From: Chrysoporthe austroafricana
Taxonomy: Eukaryota; Ascomycota; Sordariomycetes; Diaporthales; Cryphonectriaceae
Assembly: GCA_001051155.2 (NCBI GenBank)
Contig: JYIP02000001.1
Location: 5,518,001-5,582,000 of the forward strand
Length of the DNA: 64,000 bases
Direction of reading: 5' to 3'
The position numbers and the translations under genes were made by a program. The notes under the pieces are model-generated. The model made no database searches. It was not told the origin of the DNA and worked only from the letters and a program-made list of their open reading frames with translations. Of the stretch, positions 38,276 through 50,102 are shown piece by piece. Position 1 is the stretch's first letter. Each line of letters opens with the position of its first letter.

Positions 38276-40718
38276 ATGCATTATGTAATTATCAAGTTAT
38301 ATCTTTCTGTAAATACCTTGCTATAAGATTAAGATTGATAAAAAACGGTATATTTAGCTATACTTAACTTTTATATAATGCTATACTTTATATTCCAGGA
38401 AGAACTTTCCAAAGTTTGCCGAAAAAGCAAGACTATATAATATGCTAAATACGTTTATAAAGTATCGCTTAAGAACTGCTTTTCCCTGGAAAGATATCGG
38501 TAGGCTATATATTTATATAATAGCGAAAGCTGTTTCTATTATAATACTTATATAACGAAAAACTACTTAAGCGATTTCTTTCGCTATTAAGAAACTTATA
38601 TAATAGCTTTTTATCGGGCGCTAATTAATAAAGGTTATACTAATATAATAAACCGAAAGGTCGAATATAATATTTATATCCTTAATACCGAGCTAAATAG
38701 CGGTAATATTAATCGGCTATTAATTATTAAAAAAGCCCAAAAGCTTATTTTATAATACTTTATACTATTATGGATTAACCGTTCTAGCCTTATTTACGAA
38801 AGATAAGAGCTTTATTTAAATACCCTTATTAGTACGGATATTATTACGAGCGAAGATATAAATAACGGATTAACGGATAATTCTATTAAAGGAATATCGC
38901 TTGAATTTATTTCGAATTTACTTACTATTCGTAATCTTATTCTTGCTTTATATACCTTATTAATAGCTTATCGCATTTTATTTCCCATTATAATATCGAA
39001 AGACGATCGCTTATGAGATAAGCGTAGCCGTTATATTAAAGATAAAGCTAAACAGATAATATTAAGCAATTGTAATAACTTTACTAAAAAGGAAATAAAT
39101 ATTATACGCTATATAGCTAATATAGCAGAAGTTATTATAGTTTACGAATATAATCCCTCCTCCCCTCCTCTCTTCCCCCTCTGCCCCTCTGCTGCTGCTC
39201 CCCCCGTGGTGGTGCATGCATATGCTTATCTGGCCTGCGTATGCAGGCCGCGGCTGGAAGGGTTGGCTGGCGGCGGTCCGGATGTAGTGACGAGAAACCC
39301 CCGAAATTGTGCTCGGCTTCTGCCAACGGGCAGGGTGGGGCCCAGGAGGACATCTGATCTTTTCTCTTCTCGGCTCTTTTTTTTTNGTGGGTGTCAGCCC
39401 GAGGGGGGGGGGGGGCCCGCGGGGACACCCTGTCTGTTCTGTCCCCGGGGTTTTTTTTTTTTTTTTTTTTTTGGTCGTATCTTTTGACAAGGGCTCTCGA
39501 CAGCGAGCCCTGCAGCCAGCCGCGCGTGGTGGCTTGTATATGTGTGTCTGTGTGCGCGTGCGTACGTGCGTGCGTTTGCATGTTTGTGTATGTGTATGTG
39601 CGAAGGCGGATCCGGTTTTATTTTTATTTTTATTTTTAATTTCTCGTTTGTTTCTTTGATGGAAAGGAGGGGGGGGAGGAGAGGAGAGTGAGAGAGTGTG
39701 TGTGACGGAGAGGGAACTGAGCGCAGGGGGGAGGGAGGGGGGAGGGGAGGGAAGCCCGGATCGTAATATAGCCCTTGCTATTTGGGAGAAAATAGCCAAG
39801 AATATCAAGCCAATCTTGGCCAAGCTTAAGGCTCCCGAGCCTATTATGCCGGTCGCTAATCTAAACCTATTTGCTATAATAAAACAAAACTTTATAATGC
39901 TAGCCAAGCACTATCGAATTATGGATAATACTATCGACCTAATTAAGAATAACCTATTAAGTATAGTTAGCTTATTAGCCATATTAAATAAAGCTCCCCG
40001 AACTAATATTAATAGCACTTTGCCCTTATAGGCTATATTTCGCGCTATCCCCGCTTTATTTATCAAATATAATTCCAAATTTAAGGCTATTAAAGCCGAA
40101 ATTATAATATATTACTATACGTTAGCTTTCTATATATCCAAAGAATATATATATTATAATTTCATTTAAAGAGGTAATTTCGGTATTAATTATCCTTATA
40201 TTACTAATAGCTTCGCTATTTATAATAATATTAAATTCGGTATTATTGGAATTTACGATAATCGTATCCAGTATTTCTTCCCTTTTACTATAAAAGAATA
40301 TATATACGAATTCGTTACTTAATTCCGCAATTTTAATCTTATTATTTTATCTAACCGGTCGGGCTTATATTTTATTATAAACCAAATTTTCCGTTTCGAA
40401 TATAATTTCAAGGCTATTAAGATTATCTTTACTAAGGACGATATGGATTACGATTTCAATATTACTTTTCAGAAATGGGCTAATGAAAATAAGAATTACT
40501 TTAGCGCTGCTCGGTCCTTATAATACTAAGATCGCATAATAAGCTTCAAGTCTTATATTTAAGCGCATAAGCTAATTAAAACTTTATAGCTTGATATTTA
40601 TAATTATATTAACTTTTGCGATTATATCGGAAAGGAAGAATTATTTGCTATATTCTTTTGCAATTTACTAAATTTTGAAATTATCGTTAAAACCCGAAAA
40701 ATTATTCCTAATTAGTAA
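38276..40718 (+). pseudogene. A0 ORF3, split by a GC-rich insert
   Basis: Copy of the family A extra ORF. Its left part (38276-39154) and right part (39762-40718) fit together exactly as A3 reads without a break, so the 607-bp insert landed within the reading frame. The plus-strand open stretch 39696-40031 is partly insert and partly the true ORF3 frame; the latter part is genuine. Confidence 0.65.
39155..39761. other. GC-rich, RIP-free insertion with homopolymers and an unresolved base
   Basis: The sequence changes abruptly from AT-rich RIP-mutated DNA to pyrimidine-rich CCCTCCTCCCC and leaves through a purine-rich GAGGGGGGAGGGG run, so the ends are roughly inverted low-complexity tracts. 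Inside are 13 G (39403-39415), 22 T (39451-39472), a TG/CG microsatellite-like stretch (39538-39602) and an N at 39386. CpA and TpG are common. At most AT is duplicated at the ends. The long minus-strand open frame 39062-39907 exists only because GC-rich DNA has few stops. It could be captured host DNA, break-repair filler or an assembly error. Confidence 0.7.
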
Positions 40719-41398
40719 ATATAGCTATTATTTATCGATATAATTTTATTAGCAATATATAATATTGCTTTCTTCTAATAATTTATAAACTTAGCTACCT
40801 ATATTAAAGACTAGTTACGATATTACTATATAATAACTATATATAGCTATTAGCTTTGCATATCGATATATTTTACTGTAATTTCATTTTACATTTATTA
40901 TTATTATACTTATTTAATATTCTATTATTTAAAGGCTATATTTTCTACTAATATTTACAAGCAATTTTAATCTTTAATTATATTTATACTAAATATTTCG
41001 GCAATAAATACGATTAAGCACTACCGAAATATACTTAGATATCGGCCAGCCTTATTATATACAAGTATTATATATATCTATCTATCCTAAGCATAAACCG
41101 ATTGTAGTAAAGGATTAATTCTAAGCTCCTAGCGCGGGCAGGTTTTCTTTTTAGTTCCCGGCATAGGCATATTTGTTATTCAAGTCCCCGGCATAAGCAC
41201 ATTTACCTATTAAGACTTTAGTACGAGTCGGCTTTATAAAACGATTATTATTTTCTATATAATTTCCTTTATCCAATAATGCTATCGTACTTTTCTTTGC
41301 CATATAATTCAGGGTCTTACTATATCGTATTACCGCTATTCAAGACGTCCCTGATTGTTAGCTTCTTTTGTAGATAAAGGTTATAAGGGGCCGGCAAT
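40719..41398 (+). other. A0 3' noncoding region with a 30-bp tandem duplication
   Basis: No gene. It has two 30-bp units (41153-41182 and 41183-41212) as in A2, and a GGTTATAAGGGG tract just before the LTR that fits a polypurine primer. Confidence 0.6.
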
Positions 41399-41606
41399 TA
41401 ATAGCAAAACCTATAGATGTAATGAATTTATAGTAGATTCGCCTGGTAAATTTATAGTAAATCCCTTAGTAAATATGCAATGAATTTACCAAGTAGATGC
41501 TATACCCTTACCGGGGGGCCTATATAATGCCCTGACAGGCTTTTAGCGTAGTTTACTTTCTTAAGAGAACGATGCTTTATAATATATTTCAGTACGTTTA
41601 CTATCA
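41399..41606 (+). repeat. A0 3' LTR
   Basis: 208 bp (one extra T near 41541), starting TAATAGC and ending CTATCA. The next five bases, ATAAT (41607-41611), should be the target duplication. Confidence 0.93.
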
Positions 41607-41611
41607 ATAAT

Positions 41612-42070
41612 GTTTTTCAAGTCTTGCGCTATCGTTTCTTAGCTTAATAACTTACAGGACAGAAGTAAGCATGTAGACTTGCGAGATATATAGCAATAAC
41701 GTTAAGCTGGTTATCGCTTGGGATGCAAAATGCTTTGTCTAGCGGCAGCTTCTATAATATCTTATCGGGCTCGAATGATAGTTCGATATATTGCTCCCTA
41801 ATATTTATCGAATTACAATCATTGCCTTCGAAAGTCAAATCCGACTGTATATACTTACTCAATATAGTCTATGCGTTCAAGAGAACTTTCCGAATTTCCT
41901 GGGCGTTATCCTGCTTTAGCGACGGCTGCAATAAGTTAGTCTATTATCGGGCTCGTACAATCCATTTATCTCGTCTTACAGCAAGGGCAAGCCATATCGT
42001 TCAATTTAGTTCCTTCGCCCTATCTTTCAAAACAATCCTTGTAAACCAAATGCCCTACAAGCTGCATTAG
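41612..42070 (-). pseudogene. Fragment of an unrecognised minus-strand protein gene
   Basis: Between the A0 3' LTR and the B2 LTR lies 459 bp that belongs to neither family. One minus-strand frame reads through almost all of it (about 150 codons) with about seven stops, of TAG/TAA type as RIP would make from Gln or Trp. The best piece reads SDLTFEGNDCNSINIREQ and later FCIPSDNQLNVIAIYLASLH. The plus-strand 115-codon open stretch 41723-42070 overlaps it; I prefer the minus strand because its composition is protein-like over the whole segment. I do not recognise the family. It may be the pre-insertion host DNA or another transposon. Confidence 0.45.
42066..42070. repeat. Presumed target duplication of B2 (attag)
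   Basis: Five bases left of the B2 LTR. The partner cannot be checked because the other end of B2 is truncated. Confidence 0.35.
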
Positions 42071-42530
42071 TGTTATAAACGCTGCTGCAATATCCTAAGA
42101 TACTTGCAGTGTCAAAAGGTTTATGCTAGCAAGAGTAGTGCCAAGTATATGGCTTGGATAAGGAAATAATCAATCAATAATTTTTATCTAGTATAAGTAT
42201 TTATAAGCTGTAAGGCTATTACTTATATATGGAATAATACTTAGATTTACGACTGAAAAGCTATAGTAATCTATCTAGTAAATATCTTGTCTTTATATAT
42301 CCAGCTCTTTAGCGGGCTTATCGGCTTGCTTAATAAGTTAATAAGCGTATTTACTGGCTTATTAGATAATCTGGTAAGCTATTCCTTATTGGTTTATTCT
42401 TTTTATCTTTAACCCTTGCTTATATAAGCATTTATTAGTTTTTCAGTAAAGTCCGACAGTCCTAGTACTGAATGGGTTGTTTTGAATAGCATTAGTGCTA
42501 TACTTTGGTTTCGTATATTGGTTTATAATA
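42071..42530 (-). repeat. B2 3' LTR (reverse)
   Basis: 460 bp. The plus strand starts TGTTATAAACGCTGC and ends GGTTTATAATA. The bases beyond it on the B2 strand (GATAGGAAAAGGATAA) are a purine-rich primer like that of B1. It contains a TATATAAAGA box and a segment (cgactgaaaagctatag on the plus strand) shared with 50288 and, reversed, with 62390. Confidence 0.85.
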
Positions 42531-42720
42531 TTATCCTTTTCCTATCGGTTATTATCTTTAATAATCTTCCTGTAAGGTTCTCTTATTTTTCTTCTTCTTT
42601 TCTTATTATACTTTCTTAATTAGGATATCGAATAGGGTATAGAAAAGTCGTTTTTTCTGTTCGATTAAGACTTAACGTTATAATTCTCTCTTGGAAGCCT
42701 TTTTTCAGAATGCTATAGAG

Positions 42721-43227
42721 ATGCTTTCCTATTCTTTTTGCGAAAGCTATAGCCTGGCTAGTTACTAAGTTTCCGAATGTGATTCTTTTAAGTATTTGAA
42801 ATATATTCGTCTGAATTGTTCTCGTTATAATATATTGGGTATTTCCTCTAACGAGCTGCGTAAGATTGTAATGCAATATCGGAAATTGGAAAACGAATTA
42901 GAAGCTGCGGAAGAGAAAGTTTCTTATTTGCAGAAATAGAAGCGAATATAGTTTGAAAAAATAATATAAGCCGTTCGCTATAATATTAATAATATAAAAG
43001 AGCTAGAGCGGTTAGAAGCCGAAAAGGCGGAAGAGGAATGCTATAAAGCCGAGATTGAATGTCGTATTGCGGAATTTTTGGTTCCTGAAAGTCTTTTTCC
43101 TAAAAGCTTTAATCTGGATACTATCTTATAGCATTTTGGTTCGGAAATTAATTAGTTTAATATTAATTTAATTATCGGGTTTAAAAATATAGTCGGGCTT
43201 TCTAATTCTGGCTATTTTTCTGGTTAA
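42721..43227 (+). pseudogene. Antisense Cys-cluster plus coiled-coil ORF of B2
   Basis: This ORF is encoded on the strand opposite to B2 pol, between the pol end and the 3' LTR. A single frame of about 169 codons runs from ATG 42721 to TAA 43225. The N-terminus has regularly spaced Cys or Cys-to-Tyr positions (Tyr is the RIP product of TGT/TGC). Next comes a basic/acidic helix (NELRKIVMQYRKLENELEAA), then a strongly acidic coil (ELERLEAEKAEEE) and a short conserved tail. Internal stops fit RIP of Gln/Trp codons. Homologues lie antisense in B0 and B1. A Zn2Cys6-like DNA-binding or nucleic-acid-binding protein is my inference. Confidence 0.65.
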
Positions 43228-43429
43228 TTAATAAGTTATTTTATAATTAGTTACTTATTTGACTGGTATTTTTTGTTAATTATTTTTAAATGCTTTTAAT
43301 AAATATATTTTATTAATTTCGATTCCTATTAATTAATTGCGGCTTTTTCTGTAATTAGTAAGGGTTTGGTTTCTTAATTGCGTTAAATTATTGAGAAAGC
43401 TTATATATATATTAATAACCGTTTTTTTA

Positions 43430-46400
43430 AATAATTTTCGAATACTTATTAATATATTGCTTAAATTATTAATTAGTTTTTAGCTATTTTCGCTTAAATA
43501 ATAGCTTTTCTATTTAACTAAGTATTTTTTATATTCTATTAGTTCCCGATATTTAAAAATTCGTTCGATTTCGTATTCTGATTTATTATTTTTAATTTAT
43601 ATTATTTTGTCCATTCTGATTAATTTTAATATTAGTTCGAAAAGCGAAATATAAAATACTGGGTAGATTTTCATTTTATAAGGTAATGCAAGTTCAAAAT
43701 TAATATTTGAAATTTTCCTTAAAATTTTGAAAAGTCCTAATTTCTTATAATTTAACGAATAGGAAGGTTTCGTTATTTTGATATATTCTTTTTATTAAAC
43801 AAAGTAAACTTTATCCCTTTCTTATAGGATTAATCTTTCAATTTTTCTGGAATTAGCATATTTCGTTATTCTTTTTTATACGAATTTCAATTCGTTTTGA
43901 AATTCTTTTTAAATTTTCTTAATTTTTTTAATTCGTTTTTTTGCAGCTTTTATATTTATTCCTAGTATTTCATTATAATAAGCTATTAAGTTATAGCTAT
44001 AAAATATATAAAATAATAATTCTTTTATTATGCTTATATTTACATTATTATATATAAACTATATTAATAGTAGTAAGTTAATTTAATTATAATATTCGTA
44101 ATTTATATAATATTATAAATATTATTTAATAATTTAATTTATTTGTTCTATTTATCTGTTTATTTATAAATAAAATGCTATAAATATCTTTTATTATATT
44201 CCGAATAGCTTTATAAATAAAGATTAGAAATTTAATATAAACTTTTTATCTCTATCGGAAATAAATTTTTTGGGCATACCGTAATTAGTTATAATTATTC
44301 TGAAAAATATATATACGAAGTTTTCCGCTATACTGCTTTCTTTATAAAATAAGAAATATATATATTTATTTAATTTGCAAACTATTATTAAAATGCTATT
44401 ATATTATATTTTAATTAAGGGTTTTCGTAAGAGAAATAGCTTAATAATAAAATCTTAGCTAATAAATTGCTAGATTGCTTCCGGAATAAAGAGCGATTAG
44501 AATAAATTATAAGGCTTATAATATTCGATTTTATTCTTCTTATAGCTATTATATTCTTATAAAATTGCTTTAATTTTTCGCTTTAATCTTAATAGATTTC
44601 AATATTTCTTGATTCTTTTGTAAATAGTTTTAATTCTTTAATATCTATATGCTAATACGCTATATATTATTTTAATATATTTATTTTATTTTTCAAAAGT
44701 TGTATTTTTTAATTTCTTTTCGTTATTATTAATTTTAATAATTATATTAATTTCTTTAAATTCGTTTATAAAGTTGCTATTTTTATCTTATCGAAAAATA
44801 TTTTGAAATTCTTTAGGTTTTGCATTTTGATAATCCGATTATTTGCTAAAAGTATTTATTTTGCTATTTTCTAATCCTTTATAATAAATAATTTTGAAAT
44901 CGAACTATAAAAAGAATTTTGCTTATTTAATCTGTTTTTTATTTAGAATTTTTGTTATTATAAACGTTATTAAATTCTTATAGTTTGAATATATTATAAT
45001 TTAATATTTAAATTGATTTGATATCGTTTTATTTTTCAAATATTCTAATAATTGCTATTAATTCTTTATCTGGAATGCTATAATTGAATTTTAAGCCGTT
45101 TAGCTTTTTTTGAAAAATTATTAATAATTTTAAGATATTTTTAATTATTTTGCTAATTTAATTATTTGCCGAATGCATAATCCGATATATCAGTTTTAAT
45201 TTCGAAAGGTTTTCTTGAATTTATTTCGTAAAGAATTGGTTGTAATATAATTCGTTTTTTAATTTTATCGAATATTTCTTATATTTCGGAAGTTTATCGG
45301 AAAATTTAATCTTTTTTTATAAGGTTTATAAAAAGGTATATAATCATGCTATAATTTTAAATAAATTATTAATAAAAATTAATATAGCTTAAAAATAACT
45401 TAATATTTTTAATATTCTTAAATATAAGCTATTTTTATATTATTTGGATTTTATCTTTTTATATGCTAATATATCTTAGCTTAATAATATATCCGAAATA
45501 ATTAATTTTTTATTAATAAAAATAGCATTTATTTAATTCGATTAGGAATTTATTATTCTATAATATTTATAATATTTTTCGTATGTTTTGCTTATATACT
45601 TTAAAATTTTAAAAAAAAAATAAGAATATTATTAAAGTAAACGATAATAATAATATCTAGAAACTTATAGAAAATATAATTAATTATTTCTTAGAATAAT
45701 ATTAATATATTAATAAGTTCAAATAGCATAATTATATATTCGAAATATTTATAATATATTCTGAATATTATTTTTTAAATATCGTTTTCTTTAATCCGGA
45801 TATAATAATATCTTTTTTTTTTGAAATTAAGCATTATAAACTATTTTGCTTTTATAAGATAATCTTTTATTTCATTTGCTAATAATAATAAGTATTAGTT
45901 TTTAATAATAATATTATTAAATTATTAATAATTTATATAAAGTTATAATTTATTATTCTTTTTGAATATAAATATGATTAAATATTTTGCGAATAATTGT
46001 AATAATCGTATATATTTTCGTTTTAAGTTTTTATTAATATATTCTTTAAGTGCTTTTAATTTTGCTTTATCGAGTCCGTAAATAAGAAAGAATTTTAGGT
46101 AAATTCTTTCTTTCAAAAGGATTTCGTAATCGTAAAGGCCGTATTCCGGTAAGCCTGTTTCGAATTTTCCCTGAAAAAGCTTTTTGAATTCATAATATTC
46201 TTATAATATATTTTCGAATCCAAGTCTTAATCTTGTTTCGTCTTTTGCTATTTGAAAAAAAAATATAAAATACTTTTAAGCGTATTTCGTTTCTCTTGCT
46301 TCTTATTTTTTTAAGCGGTTTAAATTTTAATAGCTTTAGATATCTATTCTAAGCTAATCCGAACCTCTTTTCGTAATCTCTCTATATATATAGTATTGAA

Positions 46401-46880
46401 AATTGCATTTCTTTATAATTCTATAGTTTATAATTCTTAATAACGTTCCGCGCTATATTAAGTTATTGCTAATTATTAATTGCTTGAAAATCTAATCTAT
46501 TTCCAATTTATATTTATAAATTTAAAAGATTTATAACTTTTCCTTATATTTTAATAAATGCTTCTATTTTGAGAATATATATAAGCTTATTTTTAAGATT
46601 AATTTGTATTATATTATATTTATAATATTAAAAGTAATATTCGTTATAAGCTTTTAGATTAAAATAAATAAGTAATTAATTTCTTTATCGATTATACTTA
46701 AATTATATATAATTGCCTTTTTTTCTATAATATTAAGCTTATAGAAATCCTTTTTATATATTTAAAAGATTCTTTCTTTATTAATAATTTTTAGTGAAAT
46801 AAAATTTCTTTAAGCATTATTATTTAATAATATGCTATATTATTATTCGTTAATATATATATTTAATATAATATATTTTT
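43430..46880 (-). pseudogene. pol: B2 protease and pol
   Basis: Minus-strand remnant. Protease lies near 46600-46870 (a form of LLDSGA read LLNNNA). RT begins near 46140 with the YGLDKAKLKALKEYI block, homologous to B1 56760, and its catalytic FNN lies near 45635. RNase H and integrase follow, and the chromodomain start EYEIERIFKYR lies near 43535-43570. Almost every former Asp, Gln, Trp and Cys codon is altered. Confidence 0.75.
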
Positions 46881-47159
46881 CGTTTTCTTTAATTGCATAT
46901 AAGGATTTTATAATCTTAATTAATTATTATTTTATTATAAGCAATTCTTTTTTTTTAAAGTATTTTAAGTTAGCTTTTATAAGAATATCGGTTTTATAAA
47001 AATAGCACTTTTATAAAAAATATTATAATTATTTATTATTAATTTATTATAATAATTATTAATAATAATATTTTCTTATTATAGCTTATTAATTATATTG
47101 AAATTAAGTATTTTATTTAGATATATAAATTTATATAAGCTTTAAATGATTCTGAAATA

Positions 47160-49440
47160 AAGGATTGGGTTATATTGGATATTAGTATTTTTTTCGAAAT
47201 TGCATGCATTTTTATCGATTAGAAATTTTTAGCCGATTGATATGAAAAAGCGAAATAAAATCTTCAGGAAACTAATATATTTTTGCAAAAAGCGAAAGCA
47301 TAAATAATTAAGCAAGAATAGCTTTTACTGCTTAAGCAATAAATTCAAGATGGAAAAAAGTCGAACTTTAATAAGAATCTATCTTAATGGATAAAAAAGA
47401 ATATTATATTCTGGGAAAGTTTTTCCAAATATCAAAAATTTCGAAAACTTACCGAAATAATAACAGAAAAAAAATAATAATAAGTAGTTACAGAAATGAA
47501 TAAAAGCAATAATACTTTTCAATTTAATAATTTAAAAGATTTATTAAAAGAATTAGCTTAATAATAATTTATCGAAAATCAAAAGCATTATATATTAAAA
47601 TATATTAATACTAATAATAAGATTAAGTATATTTATTTATTACAATATTTAATTGAAAATTCAAATTCTAGATCTATTAATAAATCTGGGAATTTTTCAA
47701 TTATAATAAGAAAAATAGATAAAGGCAAAGGAAAATAACTAATTCCAAAAACTAAGCATATTTTTTCTTCCTTAATAAGAGCTTAAAATCAGAATATTTT
47801 TAAATTAAATTCTATTATAGCTATTCCGGTTAATTTAATAAACTTTATAATAAAAAATATATTAATGCTTTAATCGAGTTTATCGGATTATTTATAGCTT
47901 TTCGGGAAAAAAGATTAAATGAAAAAGGATCGGATAATCGTATTATTATTTTTTTAAAAATATTTAACTTTTTTTTCTTTAATTATTAGTTTATTAAACT
48001 AATTTCTATAATAACTTGAAATGAAAGCGACTAATTAAAATAGCCTATTTCGGAAAAAGGAATATATATTAAATTTAAAAAGATATTCCGATTATAATAA
48101 GGTTTTAATATATAAGCGCTTTAATCGGAATTTATTAAAAAACTTTTTTTTATTTCGGTTGCGAAATAATATGCTAATAACGGATATTATTTTACCAAAT
48201 TAATATTTCTTAATATTAAAAAACATATCCGGGAAATATTTATATTAGGAATTGGAAATTAATAAAATTGAAAATTATTTTTAAATTTTTAGTTAAATAT
48301 TAACATTAACTTTAATTTCGAAAAAGAATTAATTAGCAAGCTAAATAAAGTACCGGATTTATTGGATTTTAATAATAATAAGAATAATAGTTTTCAAAGT
48401 TTATAATTTGATTATAAGCGATTTAAAAATTCCCGAATATATTGATTTAAATTATTTAAATTTATAATATTGCCCGTTAATATTAATAAGAGATTTAAAA
48501 ATATAATTAATAAATCAATTTCGATTTTATAAGAATTAAAACGATTATATTAATTTAATAATCATATTTATTATAAATAGCAAAATTATTATTTAAAAAA
48601 ACTTTTAAGCTTTTATAAATTAATATAAAATATATATAGCTAGAAATATAAAATATACTAAATATTTCAGTTTTCATTTATTTGCTTATTTAACGAAAAA
48701 TAATATATATTTAATTTTATTTAATATTATTCTTTTAAAAATATAAAGATTTTATTTTGTATAAGTATAATTGAAATTGATAAAAAAAGTAATTAAAAAA
48801 AGATTTCTTTATATTGCAAAAAATTATAAAAGATTTGCTAAATGCTTAATAATATTTCAGAAAAAATATATAAAATAACCGCAATATTCTGGAATTTATT
48901 TATTATATTTATCGATTTATTAAACTAGCCAAATTCGTATTTATCTAGAAATATCTGAAATCGGATCGATAAATAATTAATGGCTAAATATTTCGTTAGA
49001 TTTAATTGAAATAAAGATATAAAAGATGTCGAAAAACGTTTTAAAATAAAATAAAAAATATAGCATATTTTCGAATTAAATTGCATAATAAGACTATTTC
49101 GTAAACTTGTATAGAAAGTTATGCAATTAGCTATTAATTGTTTCAATATTAATATTTATTTTTTAGCTAATATATTCCCAAAATACTTTAAAAAATTCAA
49201 GCTTTAAAGACTTAAATATTTATTTCGCTTAATAAGGATATTTAATTAGTTAAATTTATCTAAAAGTATTGAATATATTCCGGAATACGAATTCCGAAAG
49301 CTTTTATTAAAATAATAGCGAAAGCTAATAAATATTCGAAATCAATTATAAGAACGGATAGCTAAATAATAAAATATTTTTAATATGCTTGAGAAAATAT
49401 TAATTAATATTATAAATAATAATAGAAATTTAATTTTAAG
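47160..49440 (+). pseudogene. D gag
   Basis: Starts with the DWV-type block at about 47161, aligns with A3 14829 onward, and includes the gag block at about 48890-49060. It has dense stops. The minus-strand open stretch 48925-49146 is an antisense shadow also seen in A0 and A2. Confidence 0.6.
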
Positions 49441-50097
49441 AAACCGGAATTTGTAATTACGGTTTTATTATTAATTTATATAAAAGAATATTAGAAAATA
49501 TTTTCTCCAATTAACTTTTAGCAAATTTTAATATTAATAACGGAAAATTGCAATATAATTTAAATAAAAAGGATAAGCTAAATCGAAAAGGCTATTTTCT
49601 TATAAATAATAATTTATTTATAATTAATAGCAATAAATAAATTAAAAAGATCGAAAATAGCAAAAACTTATAATAACAAAATAATAATTCGGAAAAATAT
49701 GCTAATAAAGAAAATATAATAATTGAAAATAATATATAAATTTTTCAGGTTAAAAAGATAAAATTATTTATAAATAAAAGTATATTTTATATTAAGCATT
49801 TTATATAATTATATAATTAATTACAAAATTTTATTAAAATTATTATATAAAAAAGAAAAACTTTGAAATATAATAATATTATATTTATAGCTAAATCTTA
49901 ATATAATAATAGCAGCTATATATATATAAGAGCTGCAATTAAAGTATATTTAAATAGGCTGGATATAGAGGTTTATATCGATATAAGTATTAATTATTAT
50001 ATTATTACCGAAAAACTGCTAATATATTTCTTTAAAATGAAAGTAAATTAGAATATAAAAGCTAAGCTTAAAAGTATAAGCTAGTTTCTAACAAAAA

Positions 50098-50102
50098 GCT
50101 AA
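50098..50102. repeat. Target-site duplication of the solo LTR, left (gctaa)
   Basis: GCTAA directly left of the solo LTR, repeated at 50539-50543. Confidence 0.88.

Larger units (their letters stand above)
31440..41606 (+). mobile_element. Family A element A0, outermost copy (5' end off window)
   Basis: Plus-oriented family A element into whose gag A1 inserted. From 31445 the sequence aligns with A3 from about 15375 to its end. The missing LTR, leader and gag start must lie left of position 1. It is more RIP-mutated than A3 and carries a GC-rich insert in ORF3. Confidence 0.9.
42071..46968 (-). mobile_element. Family B Gypsy element B2, reverse, 5'-truncated
   Basis: Reverse copy of a family B relative: 3' LTR (42530-42071), then on the minus strand the end of gag, protease, RT, RNase H, integrase and chromodomain. 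It stops at 46968, homologous to B1 about 55735, where it abuts family A sequence. It is extremely RIP-mutated except in the first kilobase. It belongs to a different subfamily from B1, as LTR length and sequence differ. Confidence 0.85.

Noticed and set aside
39062..39907. 281-codon minus-strand open frame, the longest in the window
   Set aside because: It exists only because the GC-rich insert lacks stops. It is low-complexity (His-Thr, Pro, Lys runs), crosses an N, and both its ends lie antisense to ORF3.
41723..42070. 115-codon plus-strand open stretch
   Set aside because: The minus-strand frame covers the whole inter-LTR segment with more protein-like composition and RIP-type stops, so the plus-strand ORF is probably its shadow; not fully excluded.
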